DNA of 64,000 nt from Chromatiaceae bacterium (lineage in GTDB: Bacteria; Pseudomonadota; Gammaproteobacteria; Chromatiales; Chromatiaceae), in assembly GCA_024235395.1 (NCBI GenBank), contig JACKMK010000003.1, positions 744,001 to 808,000 of the forward strand. The letters are read 5' to 3'. How positions within the stretch are numbered: position 1 is the stretch's first letter; each line of letters starts with the position of its first letter. Made by a program: the position numbers and the translations under genes. Below the pieces are notes generated by a model. It was not told the DNA's origin and did no database searches. It saw nothing but the letters and a program-made list of their open reading frames with translations. Positions 43,620 through 53,750 of the stretch are shown in pieces.

Positions 43620-45878
43620 ATGAGCGATGCGCGAGGCGACCAATCGGTGTCAGGCAAGTCCGGCCAGCAACAAATCGAACTCGGGGGTGCCGGAAGTCTC
43701 GCTGAACAGCGTCCGGGCGACCGTGCGCTGGAGGCCGTCGCGGCGCTCGCACGTTCGTCGTCCTTCGGTGTGGACCACTTCTGCGACGAATGCGTCGTGC
43801 TGCTGGCATCGACCTTCGGGGTCGACTACGCCTACGTCTCCGTGTTCACCGACGATTCGCGGTCCCGGCTGCGCACCGTCGCGTTCTGCGCCGGCGGTGA
43901 GCTGGTCGGGAATCGCACCTACGAAGTGGCCGGCGCTCCCTGCGCCGACGTATTGACCCACGACCGGGTATTCATCCCGGATGCCGCCACGGACGTCTAT
44001 CCGGATGCCCGGCTGCTGGCGGAATTGCGCGCCGATGGGTACTACGGGGCCGCGCTGACCGCATCCTCCGGCGAGAAACTGGGGGTCGTCGTGGTCGCCC
44101 ACACCGGGCCCATCACCAAGGACATCACCATCCATCCGGTACTGAGCCTGTTCGCAGACCGAATCTCGCTCGAACTCGATCGCCAGCGCGCCGAAAAGGA
44201 GCTGCAACTCAGCGCCAGTGTGTTTCGGCACAGCCCCCAGGGCATCATGATCACCGATGCCGAGCATCGCATCCGCAAGGTCAACCAGGCGTTCAGCGAG
44301 ATTACCGGGTGGGAGGAACACGAGGTCGTCGGGCGCCGCGCAAGCATGCTCAGCGCCGGTCGTGATTCACCGGATCTGCAATTCGAGGTCCAGACCGCGC
44401 TGGATGCGGAAGACGTATGGGTCGGCGAGCTATGGAGTCGCCGACACGACGGCGAGGTCTATCCGGAGCAGCGCACCGTCGTCGCGGTGCGCGACGAGAG
44501 CGGCGCCCTGCTGCACTACGTCAACATGTTCAGCGATATCTCGGCGGAGAAGTTCGCCGCCGAGCGCATCCATCGGCTGGCACACTACGATGCCACCACC
44601 GAACTGCCGAACCGCGTACTGCTGCAGGACCGCCTGTTGCACGCGATCAATCGTGCGGCCCGTGCCGGCGGACGCCTGGCACTGCTGTTCCTGGATCTGG
44701 ACGGCTTCAAGCTGATCAACGACACCTATGGCCACAGTGCCGGTGACGAGGTGCTGCGGCTGGTCGGCGTGCGCCTGACGTCGCGCCTGCGGCGAGCCGA
44801 CATCGTCGCGCGTATCGGTGGCGACGAGTTCGCGGTGGTCCTGAGCGATATCGCACAAGACGGCGACGTGCAGGGTATCTGCGACCAGCTGCTGAGTGTG
44901 ATCACCGAGCCCTACGATCTGTCCGGGCAGGAGAATCGCGTGACGACCAGTATCGGTATCGCGATGTACCCCGATGACGGCAGTGACGTGCAGACGCTGC
45001 TCAAGCATGCCGACGCGGCAATGTACCAGGCCAAGGAGAGCGGCAAGAACCGCTATGCGTTCTACGAGCCGGAGATGAACCGCAAGGCCGAAGAGCGCCT
45101 GCAGCTGACCCGTCAACTGCGTCACGCACTCGAGCACGACGACCTCGGCCTCGCGTTTCAACCGCAATACGATCTCGCCTCGGGACGTCTGATCGGCGTC
45201 GAGGCCCTGGTTCGCTGGCAGGGACCGGACGGCAAGATGATCCCCCCGGTCCGTTTCATTCCGGTGGCCGAGGAGAGCGGCCTGATCATCGCCCTGGGTG
45301 CCTGGGTGATGCACGAGGCCTGTCGCCAGGCGCAGCACTGGCGCGACCAGGGTCTGGATTTCGGACGGCTGTCGGTGAACATCTCCGGTCGCCAGTTCCA
45401 GGACGAGGGGCTGCAGACGGTGGTCGCGCAGGCGCTCGCCGCGAGCGGTCTGCCGGCCGATCGCCTGGAACTGGAGATCACCGAGAGCTGGGTCATGGAG
45501 GGCCCGTTCCGCGCCGAGAAACAGATGCGTGCGCTCAACGAGATGGGGGTCAACCTAGTGATCGACGATTTCGGCGTGGCGTATTCGTCGATGGCCTATC
45601 TGAAGCGCTTCCCGGTTCAGAAGCTGAAGATAGACCGATCGTTCGTTCGCGACATCCCGGGCGATGCCGATGACGCGGCGATCGTCTCGGCGATCATCGC
45701 GATGGGCCACAGCCTCGGCCTGCGGGTGGTGGCCGAGGGGGTCGAGACCGCCGAGCAGAGTGCATTCCTGCGTGGCACCGGTTGCGATGAGGTCCAGGGC
45801 TTCCTGTTCGGCCACCCGGTGCCGGCCGACGAGCTGAACGTGCTGCTGTTGTACAGCCCGACGCTGTCTCCCTCGTAA
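43620..45878 (+). CDS. GAF-PAS-GGDEF-EAL cyclic-di-GMP protein
   Basis: 752 residues with no membrane segment. A GAF domain lies at about 45-190, a PAS domain starting SASVFRHSPQGIMITDAEHRI, a GGDEF domain with RIGGDEFAVVLS, and an EAL domain with GVEALVRWQ and DDFGVAYSSMAYLKRFPVQKLKID. Both catalytic motifs are intact, so it may make and degrade cyclic-di-GMP. The ATG at 43620 was chosen because 43563 gives an unrelated cysteine-rich leader. Confidence 0.93.
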   Translation: MSDARGDQSVSGKSGQQQIELGGAGSLAEQRPGDRALEAVAALARSSSFGVDHFCDECVVLLASTFGVDYAYVSVFTDDSRSRLRTVAFCAGGELVGNRTYEVAGAPCADVLTHDRVFIPDAATDVYPDARLLAELRADGYYGAALTASSGEKLGVVVVAHTGPITKDITIHPVLSLFADRISLELDRQRAEKELQLSASVFRHSPQGIMITDAEHRIRKVNQAFSEITGWEEHEVVGRRASMLSAGRDSPDLQFEVQTALDAEDVWVGELWSRRHDGEVYPEQRTVVAVRDESGALLHYVNMFSDISAEKFAAERIHRLAHYDATTELPNRVLLQDRLLHAINRAARAGGRLALLFLDLDGFKLINDTYGHSAGDEVLRLVGVRLTSRLRRADIVARIGGDEFAVVLSDIAQDGDVQGICDQLLSVITEPYDLSGQENRVTTSIGIAMYPDDGSDVQTLLKHADAAMYQAKESGKNRYAFYEPEMNRKAEERLQLTRQLRHALEHDDLGLAFQPQYDLASGRLIGVEALVRWQGPDGKMIPPVRFIPVAEESGLIIALGAWVMHEACRQAQHWRDQGLDFGRLSVNISGRQFQDEGLQTVVAQALAASGLPADRLELEITESWVMEGPFRAEKQMRALNEMGVNLVIDDFGVAYSSMAYLKRFPVQKLKIDRSFVRDIPGDADDAAIVSAIIAMGHSLGLRVVAEGVETAEQSAFLRGTGCDEVQGFLFGHPVPADELNVLLLYSPTLSPS

Positions 45879-45993
45879 CCGCGCTGCGGCGCGGCACACG
45901 AAACAGCCATAGCTGGCGCGGTTTTGCGCGCTGCCGGGCCGTTCCGGTTCGTGGCAGAATCTGCGTAATCATCCCGTCACGAGTCGTATCCGA

Positions 45994-48027
45994 ATGTCCA
46001 ACCCCCTGCTCGAACAGTCCGGCCTGCCGGCGTTCTCGAAGATCAAGCCCGAACACGTCGAACCCGCGATCGATCAACTGCTGGCCGAGAACCGTCAGCG
46101 AATCGCCGCGCTGCTCGAATCGGTCGACTCCCCGACCTGGCACAACCTGGTCGAACCGATCGAGGAATGGGAGGACCGCCTGAGCCGCGTCTGGTCGCCG
46201 GTGTCGCACCTCAACTCGGTGATGAACAGCGACGCGCTGCGTGCGGCCTACAACGCCTGCCTGCCCAAGCTGTCCGACTACGGTACCGAGATGGGCCAGA
46301 ACGAACGACTGTATGCGGCCTACCGCGCGGTGGCCGATACCGGTGGTGGTCTGGATGCCGGGCAGCGCAAGGTGCTCGAGAACGCATTGCTCGATTTCCA
46401 TCTCTCAGGGGTGGACCTGCCGTCGGAGAAGAAGGCGCGCTACAAGGCGATCAGTCAGGAGCTGTCCAACCTGACCAGCCAGTACTCGGACAACGTGCTG
46501 GATGCAACCCATGCGTGGCAGAAGCGGTTCGATGACCCGGCGGCGCTGGCCGGTCTGCCGCAGTCCGCGATCGATCTGGCACGCCAGACCGCCGAACAGC
46601 ACGCCGAGGAAGGCTGGCTGCTCACCCTCGACTACCCGTCGTTCTTCCCGGTGATGACCTATGCCGAGGATGGATCGCTGCGACGCGAGGTCTACGAGGC
46701 CTATCAGACGCGCGCCAGCGATCAGGGCCCATATGCCGGCCGCTTCGACAACAGCGAACTGATGGAGCGCATCCTCGCGCTACGCCACGAACAGGCCCAG
46801 CTGCTTGGTTTCGCGAACTACGCCGAACGTTCGCTCGCGCGCAAGATGGCGCGTTCGACCGACGAGGTGATGCATTTCCTGCACGACCTGGCAGCACGGT
46901 CGAGACCGCAGGCGCAACGCGAACTGGATGAACTGCGCGCCTTTGCCGCGGAGCAGTACGGCGTTGCACAACTCGAGCCCTGGGATATTGCCTATTACGC
47001 CGAGAAGCTTCGCCAACACCGCTACGCGATCACCCAGGAAGAGGTCAAACCGTACTTCCCGGAGACACGCGTGGTGCCCGGCATGTTCGACGTCGTCGGG
47101 CGCCTGTACGGTGTGACCTTCCATGAGGTCGGCGGGGTCGACACCTGGCACCCGGACGTGAAGTTCTACGAGATTCGCGATCACGACGGCAGCCTGCGCG
47201 GGCAGTTCTATTTCGATCTGTACGCGCGCAAGAACAAGCGCGGGGGGGCCTGGATGGACGATTGCCAGTCGCGCATGAAGACCGCGGGCGTCGAACAGAT
47301 CCCGGTTGCCTACATGACCTGCAATTTCACCCCGCCGGTCGGCGACAAGCCGGCACTGCTGACCCACGACGAGGTCGAGACGCTGTTTCACGAGTTCGGT
47401 CACGGTCTGCACCATATGCTGACCAAGGTCGACTATGTGGCGATTGCCGGGATCAACGGGGTCGCCTGGGATGCGGTCGAGCTGCCATCGCAGTTCATGG
47501 AGAACTTCTGCTGGGAACGCGAGGCGCTCGATCTGTTCGCGGCCCACTACGAGAGCGGCGAACAGATTCCCGACGACCTCTACGAGCGCATGCTCGCGGC
47601 GAAGAACTTCCAGTCCGGGATGATGATGGTTCGGCAGCTGGAGTTCGCGCTGTTCGACTTTCGCATCCATCGTGAATACGACCCGGCGCTTGGCGGGCGC
47701 ATCTACGAGATTCTCGATCAGGTGCGCGACGAGGTCGCTGTGATCAAGCCGCCGGCGTGGAACCGTTTCGCGCATGCCTTCAGCCATATCTTCGCCGGCG
47801 GCTATGCGGCCGGTTATTACAGCTACAAATGGGCCGAGGTGCTGTCGGCGGACGCGTTCTCGCTGTTCGAGGAGAAGGGTGTGTTCGACCAGGCGACCGG
47901 GCAGTCGTTTCTGCACAACATCCTCGAGCGGGGCGGCGCCCAGGATGCGATGGTGCTGTTCGTCGCGTTTCGCGGACGAGAGCCGCGCATCGACGCCTTG
48001 TTGCGCCACAGTGGCATTGCGGCCTGA
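45994..48027 (+). CDS. prlC: Oligopeptidase A
   Basis: A 677-residue M3-family zinc metallopeptidase that degrades oligopeptides, including cleaved signal peptides, in the cytoplasm. The motif LFHEFGHGLHHM (HExxH) and the downstream GVAWDAVELPSQFMEN (third ligand Glu) are intact. Length equals that of E. coli PrlC. Its stop overlaps the next gene's start by one base (TGATG). Confidence 0.97.
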   Translation: MSNPLLEQSGLPAFSKIKPEHVEPAIDQLLAENRQRIAALLESVDSPTWHNLVEPIEEWEDRLSRVWSPVSHLNSVMNSDALRAAYNACLPKLSDYGTEMGQNERLYAAYRAVADTGGGLDAGQRKVLENALLDFHLSGVDLPSEKKARYKAISQELSNLTSQYSDNVLDATHAWQKRFDDPAALAGLPQSAIDLARQTAEQHAEEGWLLTLDYPSFFPVMTYAEDGSLRREVYEAYQTRASDQGPYAGRFDNSELMERILALRHEQAQLLGFANYAERSLARKMARSTDEVMHFLHDLAARSRPQAQRELDELRAFAAEQYGVAQLEPWDIAYYAEKLRQHRYAITQEEVKPYFPETRVVPGMFDVVGRLYGVTFHEVGGVDTWHPDVKFYEIRDHDGSLRGQFYFDLYARKNKRGGAWMDDCQSRMKTAGVEQIPVAYMTCNFTPPVGDKPALLTHDEVETLFHEFGHGLHHMLTKVDYVAIAGINGVAWDAVELPSQFMENFCWEREALDLFAAHYESGEQIPDDLYERMLAAKNFQSGMMMVRQLEFALFDFRIHREYDPALGGRIYEILDQVRDEVAVIKPPAWNRFAHAFSHIFAGGYAAGYYSYKWAEVLSADAFSLFEEKGVFDQATGQSFLHNILERGGAQDAMVLFVAFRGREPRIDALLRHSGIAA

Positions 48028-48572
48028 TGGGGCGGGCCGGTCTGCAACCTGAGGAGTTGGAACGCCTGCAGCAGGCGCTGGTCGAAAGCATGGACAGCGC
48101 CGGTTGCATGCCGCTGGACGTGGCGCACGGCTTTCTCAGCGCGACAGCGGCCAGCGATGCACTGCGCCCGACCCTGCACCTGCGCGTGCTCGGTGGGCTC
48201 GCCGGGGATGCTGGATTGCGTGAACTGGTCGGTCGGTTTGACCAGCAGCTGCTCGACGACCTGCGCAGTGCCGAGTATGGTCCCCTGATCCTGCAGCTGC
48301 CGCGTGACGATGGCAGCACACTGCCGCTGCCGTATGGCTGGTGCCAGGGCTACGCGGCCGGTGTCGAGGCGCTCGGCGAAGCGCAGCGCGACCGGCTGTT
48401 CGAGGATCAGCAGGCCAGCGCGCTGCTGGCGCCGATACTGTCTTTCCTGATGTACGAAGAGGCGCAGTGGTTCGCGCCACCGGACGAGGCGGCGCACCGC
48501 GAAACGGTCGGTGAACTCGGCGACGCGGCGGTCGGGCTGTTTGCCTGGTGGCAACGGCAATCCGGCGATTGA
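48027..48572 (+). CDS. UPF0149/YecA family protein
   Basis: 181 residues. GCMPLDVAHGFLSATAAS near the start and PYGWCQGYAAGVE match UPF0149/YgfB-YecA proteins. There is no C-terminal SEC-C zinc motif, so it is the short form. Function unknown. Translation is coupled to prlC through the overlapping TGATG. Confidence 0.82.
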   Translation: MGRAGLQPEELERLQQALVESMDSAGCMPLDVAHGFLSATAASDALRPTLHLRVLGGLAGDAGLRELVGRFDQQLLDDLRSAEYGPLILQLPRDDGSTLPLPYGWCQGYAAGVEALGEAQRDRLFEDQQASALLAPILSFLMYEEAQWFAPPDEAAHRETVGELGDAAVGLFAWWQRQSGD

Positions 48573-48672
48573 GCACGCCGTGAGAACCGGGACCGCGGCG
48601 TGCCCGCCGGCCCGCTATCCTTTGCCAGGCTGACTTCTAGACTTGAGGGCGGACACCCGCCGAGCGAAACCG

Positions 48673-49374
48673 ATGCAACCACCGATGCGCGTCCTTCTCG
48701 TCGCCCTGTGCACCCTTGCCGGCACCGTGTCCGGTGCGCACATCACCGATCAGCTGGTCGTCGGTCTGTACGACGGCCCTGCCGCCGAAGGTACGCCGTC
48801 CCGGCTGCTGTCCAGCGGTACGCCGCTCGAGGTGCTTCGCCGTGAGGGAACATTTGCCGAGGTGCGGCTCGCAGACGATACCCGGGGCTGGGTCGAGTCG
48901 ACCTATGTCACCGAAGAAAAGCCGGCCAAGGCGATGTTGCTGGAAACCCAGGCGAAACTGCGGCAGATGGGCCTCGAACTGGCTGCGCTGCGTGAAAAGC
49001 AGACTTCCGGCGAGGTCGCGTCGCCGGTCGCGGCCGGCGCCGGCCTGCCCAGCGCGCGCGACGCCCAGTTGCAGCAGGCGTTGCACGCGGCCGAACAGCG
49101 CATTGCACAGCTCGAGGCACAGCAGGATGCCACGCCCGGGCGGGACACGGAGGATGCGCAGCGGCTGCAGGCGCTCGAGGAGCGCGTCGCGCAAGCGGTC
49201 GCGTTGCTTTCTCCCGGCGCGCCGGCCACTGCCGAATCGCCCGCACCGCTGGGCCCGATCGAGCGGTTCCGCAGCTGGATCGTCGGCGCGATCGCGTTGC
49301 TGCTCGGTTTCGGCGGCGGTGTCGCCTATGTCGACTACCGTATCCGCAGGCGCTATCACGGTTTCAGATTGTGA
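48673..49374 (+). CDS. SH3-domain periplasmic/membrane protein (TIGR04211 type)
   Basis: 233 residues: signal peptide (VLLVALCTLAGTVSGA), an SH3b domain (TDQLVVGLYDGPAAEG to WVESTYV), a coiled coil with ARDAQLQQALHAAEQRIAQLEA, and one C-terminal membrane helix (WIVGAIALLLGFGGGVAY) ending in basic RIRRRYHGFRL. This order matches the TIGR04211 family, of unknown function. Confidence 0.88.
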   Translation: MQPPMRVLLVALCTLAGTVSGAHITDQLVVGLYDGPAAEGTPSRLLSSGTPLEVLRREGTFAEVRLADDTRGWVESTYVTEEKPAKAMLLETQAKLRQMGLELAALREKQTSGEVASPVAAGAGLPSARDAQLQQALHAAEQRIAQLEAQQDATPGRDTEDAQRLQALEERVAQAVALLSPGAPATAESPAPLGPIERFRSWIVGAIALLLGFGGGVAYVDYRIRRRYHGFRL

Positions 49375-49587
49375 CCGGCGTGCTGCCGGCATTTCTGCTA
49401 CCCAACATCTGCGCCATCCGCTAGCATCGCAGCCGCATTACGCACGACAACGGTGCAGCGGTGCGTCTGCATGGCGGCACCGTGCACGCAGGAATCCCGT
49501 AATCAGCGCACCAGACTCGAAATGGATCGGTTCTTGCCGGTGTCTGGGGCAGAGATGGGTCGCTAGGACAATGCCACGAGGTTAGAT

Positions 49588-49977
49588 ATGGCAAAGACGA
49601 CGAAGAAGAGTGCAGGCAAGGCAACGGGATCGGCCGGTGCGCCGGTTGCGGTGAAAAAGAAGACGACCAGCAAGAAGGTCGCGGCAAAGAAGAAGGTGGT
49701 GAAAAAAACCGTGGCCAAGAAGGCGGCGGCAACCGGCGCCGTGGCGAAACCGGCCACACGTGCCCAGAAGGTCGCGAGTGCTCCGGCGGCTGCGGCCAAG
49801 TCCGGCAGCGCCGTGCGGCGCATCAGCTCGGCCGAGCGTCATCGAATGATCGCCGAGGCCGCCTATCTCCGGGCCGAGTCGCAGGGCTTCCTCAGCGATG
49901 AGCACGAGGACTGGGTGATCGCGGAGTCCGAGGTCGACGCGCGGTTGCGCAAGGCCAAGGTCGAGATCACCGGTTGA
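49588..49977 (+). CDS. Histone H1-like tail joined to a DUF2934 domain
   Basis: 129 residues. The first 75 are lysine/alanine repeats (VKKKTTSKKVAAKKKVVKK) typical of H1-like DNA-compacting tails. The C-terminal 50 contain RHRMIAEAAYLRAESQGF and EDWVIAESEVDARL, the DUF2934 signature. It probably binds DNA or RNA non-specifically. The repeat tract is prone to length variation. Confidence 0.82.
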   Translation: MAKTTKKSAGKATGSAGAPVAVKKKTTSKKVAAKKKVVKKTVAKKAAATGAVAKPATRAQKVASAPAAAAKSGSAVRRISSAERHRMIAEAAYLRAESQGFLSDEHEDWVIAESEVDARLRKAKVEITG

Positions 49978-50063
49978 GCGCAGGCGGCACGCGGTCGAGA
50001 TCCGCGGGCCGTCGACGGGGACGCAGACCGGAACGGGTCACGCCGCTTCGGTGTCGCCGTTGT

Positions 50064-50657
50064 TCAGTGCGCGCCGAACAGCGCGCGTTCGGTCGTCGCG
50101 CACAGGATATGGCCGATCATGATCTGACCCTCCTGGATGCGTGGCGTGTCGGTCGACGGGATCCTGATGCAGTGGCGGCACAGGGCGGCCATGTTGCCGC
50201 CTGTCGCACCGGTCAGGCCGATCGTGACCAGACCGCGCTGACCGGCGGTCGCCAGTGCCCGCACGATGTTCGGTGAGTTGCCCGAGGTCGAGATCGCGAT
50301 GAACACGTCGCCGGGTCGGCCGCTGGCCTCGATCTGGCGGCTGAACAGGCTCTCGAATCCGTAGTCGTTGCCAATGCCGGTCAGGATCGAGGTGTCGGTG
50401 GTCAGCGCCATCGCCGGCAGTGCGGGTCGATCGATCGTGAAACGGCTGACCAGTTCGGCGGCGATGTGCTGGGCGTCCGCGGCGCTGCCGCCATTGCCGG
50501 CGACCAACACCTTGCCGTCGTTGCGATAGGTCCCGACGATCAGTCCGGCGACCTCCTCGATCTGTGCGATCAGTTCGGTGTCCGCCAGGATCGCCTCCTT
50601 GACGGAGATCGAGTCGGTGATTTGCTGCTCGACGAATCCGTCGGGTATCTGGGTCAT
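50064..50657 (-). CDS. SIS-domain phosphosugar isomerase (GmhA/DiaA-like)
   Basis: 197 residues. VLVAGNGGSAADAQHIAAEL and IAISTSGNSPNIVRAL are the phosphosugar-binding SIS motifs. The length fits sedoheptulose-7-phosphate isomerase GmhA or the DnaA-binding homologue DiaA; GmhA-specific IPSTDTPRIQEGQIMIGH is present. The next gene upstream on the same strand is a glycosyltransferase, which supports a sugar-nucleotide or lipopolysaccharide role. Confidence 0.85.
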   Translation of the reverse strand: MTQIPDGFVEQQITDSISVKEAILADTELIAQIEEVAGLIVGTYRNDGKVLVAGNGGSAADAQHIAAELVSRFTIDRPALPAMALTTDTSILTGIGNDYGFESLFSRQIEASGRPGDVFIAISTSGNSPNIVRALATAGQRGLVTIGLTGATGGNMAALCRHCIRIPSTDTPRIQEGQIMIGHILCATTERALFGAH

Positions 50658-50724
50658 CCTGGTTGCCTGCGGGTCGGTGGTCCGGGTATGCGGTGCTCGT
50701 GGCGATTGTAGACTGCCGGGCGCC

Positions 50725-51942
50725 TCAGATATCCGCCTCGATCTCACCGCTTTCCAGCAGTCGACCGATGCGTTGCAGATTCGATTCCCAGTCGTAACGT
50801 TCGAGGACGCACTGGCGCGCCGCCTGGTCGATCTGCCGCGGTTTCTGCAACAGCGCCACCGCGGCATCGGCGAGGACGGCAGGGTCGTCGCTGACCGTCG
50901 GTGTGAAGCCGGGGTAGGGCTGGATCCCGGTCATGGCGCCGGGGCTGGCGATCACCGGCAGTTGCATCGCCATCGCCTCCAGCACCTTGTTCTGGATGCC
51001 GCGCGCGATGCGCAGCGTCAGTGCCGCGGCGTGTGCATGGGCGAGATAGGGGCGCACATCGTCGACCGCGCCCGTGACGCGGATACCGTCGCGTTCGGCG
51101 AGCCGCTGCACCGCGGGTGCCGGACGCATGCCGACGATGCAGAACAGTGCCTCGGGTACCGCTTCACGCACACGCGGCAGTACCTCGTCGGCGAACCAGG
51201 TCACTGCGTCGACGTTTGGCCAATAGTCCATCGCCCCGGTGAACACCAGCGCCCGGGCCCCGGCCGCATAAGGATTGGGGTGGTCGAGTCGCGGATCGAA
51301 AAAATCGCTGTCGACGCCCTGGATCCGGTAGGTGGTTCGCGACGCCGACTCCGGCGCCAGCCCGCGAAACAGCTCCGCTTCTTCGCGCGATACCAGCACG
51401 GTGCCATCGAACTCGAGGGCCATGCGCCGTTCGAACGCGAGCAGCCGGTCGGCCTCGCGACGGTACAGCCAGCTCATCGGCCACGCCTTGCGTTCGCCAT
51501 AGCTGCGCCATTTTTCGGAATCCACGTCGACCATATCGAACAGCCCGATCGCGCCCTCGGGCATCCGTCCGGCGACGTACTGTGCCATTGGGCCGCTGAA
51601 CACGACGATCCGTTCCGGACGCACCTCGCGCAGCACGCGTGTGGTCCACGCGAACAGTTCGCGATGGTACAGGTACGGCAGTGACAGCGCCTGGCCGGTG
51701 AGCAGTCCGCGCAGGCTGAGTAACCGGGCACTCAGCGGATGCAAGCGCGGCGCGCACACTTCGGTGCACATGGCGCCCAGCTTGTCGACGTGCTGCAGGT
51801 CCGCGGGGTCGTCGACGAAGGTGCCGAGGTACACGTTGTAGCGTTCGGCGAGGAAACGCAGCAGCGCGAACGACGCGATCTTGTCGCCCTTGTTGGGTGG
51901 ATAGGGCAGACGATGGACCAGGTACAGCAGATTCTTTTTCAA
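50725..51942 (-). CDS. PEP-CTERM/XrtA-associated glycosyltransferase (TIGR03087 type)
   Basis: 405 residues of GT-B fold. The N-terminal LYLVHRLPYPPNKGDKIAS and GTFVDDPADLQHV match the TIGR03087 family of glycosyltransferases found in exosortase/PEP-CTERM organisms; the C-terminal VFTGAMDYWPNVDAV and ARGIQNKVLEAMAMQLPVI include the donor-binding part. It probably builds an extracellular polysaccharide linked to PEP-CTERM sorting. No other exopolysaccharide genes are adjacent. Confidence 0.88.
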   Translation of the reverse strand: MKKNLLYLVHRLPYPPNKGDKIASFALLRFLAERYNVYLGTFVDDPADLQHVDKLGAMCTEVCAPRLHPLSARLLSLRGLLTGQALSLPYLYHRELFAWTTRVLREVRPERIVVFSGPMAQYVAGRMPEGAIGLFDMVDVDSEKWRSYGERKAWPMSWLYRREADRLLAFERRMALEFDGTVLVSREEAELFRGLAPESASRTTYRIQGVDSDFFDPRLDHPNPYAAGARALVFTGAMDYWPNVDAVTWFADEVLPRVREAVPEALFCIVGMRPAPAVQRLAERDGIRVTGAVDDVRPYLAHAHAAALTLRIARGIQNKVLEAMAMQLPVIASPGAMTGIQPYPGFTPTVSDDPAVLADAAVALLQKPRQIDQAARQCVLERYDWESNLQRIGRLLESGEIEADI

Positions 51943-52081
51943 TGGTGCGGTCGGGTCTGACGGTAGGTGGTGACGGTGTCTGGGAGGCCGGTGGCTGCCG
52001 CTGCGGGCGGCGCCCTGTGCGGATTTCGCGCTGGGTCGGCTTATCCCCTAAAGTAGCCGGGTTCTGTCGCAGGATAACACC

Positions 52082-53548
52082 ATGAAATACCGCGATCTGC
52101 GCGATTTTATCCATCAGCTCGAGGCGCGTGGCCAGCTTCGGCGTATCGCCGCCGAGATCGATCCCTACCTGGAGATGACCGAGGTCTGTGATCGCACGCT
52201 GCGCCGCGCGGGACCGGCGCTGTTGTTCGAGAGGCCCAAGGGCCACCGTATCCCGGTGCTCGGCAATCTGTTCGGCACGCCGGAACGGGTCGCGCTGGGC
52301 ATGGGCGAGGAGTCGGTCGGGGCATTGCGCGAGGTCGGTGTGCTGCTGTCGCAGCTCAAGGAGCCGGAACCGCCTAAGGGCATGAAGGACGCCTGGGACA
52401 AGCTGCCGGTGTTCCGCAAGGTGCTCGACATGGCGCCGAAGGTCGTCAAGGGCGCGAGCTGTCAGGCCAACGTGCTGGAAGGCGCCGAGGTCGACCTCGG
52501 TGACCTGCCGGTGCAGACCTGCTGGCCCGGCGATGCCGGTCCGTTGATCACCTGGGGCCTGGTCGTCACCCGCGGCCCACACCGTGCACGCACCAATCTC
52601 GGTATCTACCGGATGCAGGTGCTGGGTCGCGACCGCGTCATCATGCGTTGGTTGGCGCACCGCGGCGGTGCGCTCGATTTTCGCGACTGGCAGCAGGCGC
52701 ACCCCGGCGAACCGTTCCCGGTCGCGGTTGCATTGGGCGCCGATCCGGCGACCATCCTCGGCGCGGTGACCCCGGTGCCGGACAGCCTGTCCGAGTACGC
52801 CTTCGCGGGCCTGCTGCGCGGTGCGCGCACCGAGGTCACGCGCTGTGTCGGTTCGGACCTGCAGGTCCCGGCGAATGCCGAGTTCGTGCTCGAGGGCCAT
52901 ATTCTCCCCGGCGATACGGCCGCCGAGGGACCCTTCGGAGACCACACGGGCTATTACAACGAGGTCGATCGTTTTCCGGTGTTCACGATCGACCGGATCA
53001 CCCACCGCGACGACCCGATCTACCACAGCACCTATACCGGCCGGCCACCGGACGAGCCCGCGATCCTCGGCGTGGCGTTGAACGAGGTGTTCGTGCCGAT
53101 CCTGCGGAAGCAGTTCCCGGAGATCGTCGACTTCTACCTGCCGCCCGAGGGTTGCTCGTACCGGATGGCGGTGGTCAGCATGAAGAAGCAGTACCCGGGA
53201 CACGCCAAGCGGGTGATGTTCGGTGTCTGGTCGTTCCTGCGCCAGTTCATGTACACCAAGTTCGTGATCGTCACCGACGACGACGTCGATGTGCGCGACT
53301 GGAACGACGTGATCTGGGCGATGACGACGCGCATGGACCCGGTGCGCGACACGACGCTGGTCGAGAATACGCCGATCGACTATCTCGATTTCGCCTCACC
53401 GGTCTCGGGCCTGGGTGGCAAGGTCGGTTTCGATGCGACCAACAAGTGGCCCGGCGAGACCAGCCGGGAATGGGGCCGGCCGATCACCATGGATGCGGCG
53501 GTGAAGGCGCGCATCGATACGCTCTGGGACGAACTCGGCATCGACTGA
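52082..53548 (+). CDS. ubiD: 4-hydroxy-3-polyprenylbenzoate decarboxylase UbiD
   Basis: 488 residues. This prenyl-FMN-dependent decarboxylase acts in ubiquinone synthesis. The start MKYRDLRDFIHQLEARGQL, the NLGIYRMQVLGRDRVIMRW segment (cofactor-binding) and GPFGDHTGYYNE (catalytic Glu region) are conserved. Length is normal for the family. The partner UbiX is not in the window. Confidence 0.95.
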   Translation: MKYRDLRDFIHQLEARGQLRRIAAEIDPYLEMTEVCDRTLRRAGPALLFERPKGHRIPVLGNLFGTPERVALGMGEESVGALREVGVLLSQLKEPEPPKGMKDAWDKLPVFRKVLDMAPKVVKGASCQANVLEGAEVDLGDLPVQTCWPGDAGPLITWGLVVTRGPHRARTNLGIYRMQVLGRDRVIMRWLAHRGGALDFRDWQQAHPGEPFPVAVALGADPATILGAVTPVPDSLSEYAFAGLLRGARTEVTRCVGSDLQVPANAEFVLEGHILPGDTAAEGPFGDHTGYYNEVDRFPVFTIDRITHRDDPIYHSTYTGRPPDEPAILGVALNEVFVPILRKQFPEIVDFYLPPEGCSYRMAVVSMKKQYPGHAKRVMFGVWSFLRQFMYTKFVIVTDDDVDVRDWNDVIWAMTTRMDPVRDTTLVENTPIDYLDFASPVSGLGGKVGFDATNKWPGETSREWGRPITMDAAVKARIDTLWDELGID

Positions 53549-53750
53549 GCGAATGCCGGCCGGGCTCGGGGGGCGGTTCCTGGCCGCACCGTCCTGTGGG
53601 GCGCGAACCGGTCCCGCCGAGGGTCCGCGACCATCGCGCTCGTGGCCCTCGTCGGGCGGAGCAGGCGAAATGTTTCGGGCCTGGCGCCTTGCCGCGCCCG
53701 CGCAACTCGTCTGTAATGCGCCATCCATGTCGAAGAGGAGGGAGATCGAG

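Noticed and set aside
51164..53203. A 679-codon minus-strand frame across the glycosyltransferase and ubiD
   Set aside because: It crosses two well-supported genes on different strands, and its translation has no family features.
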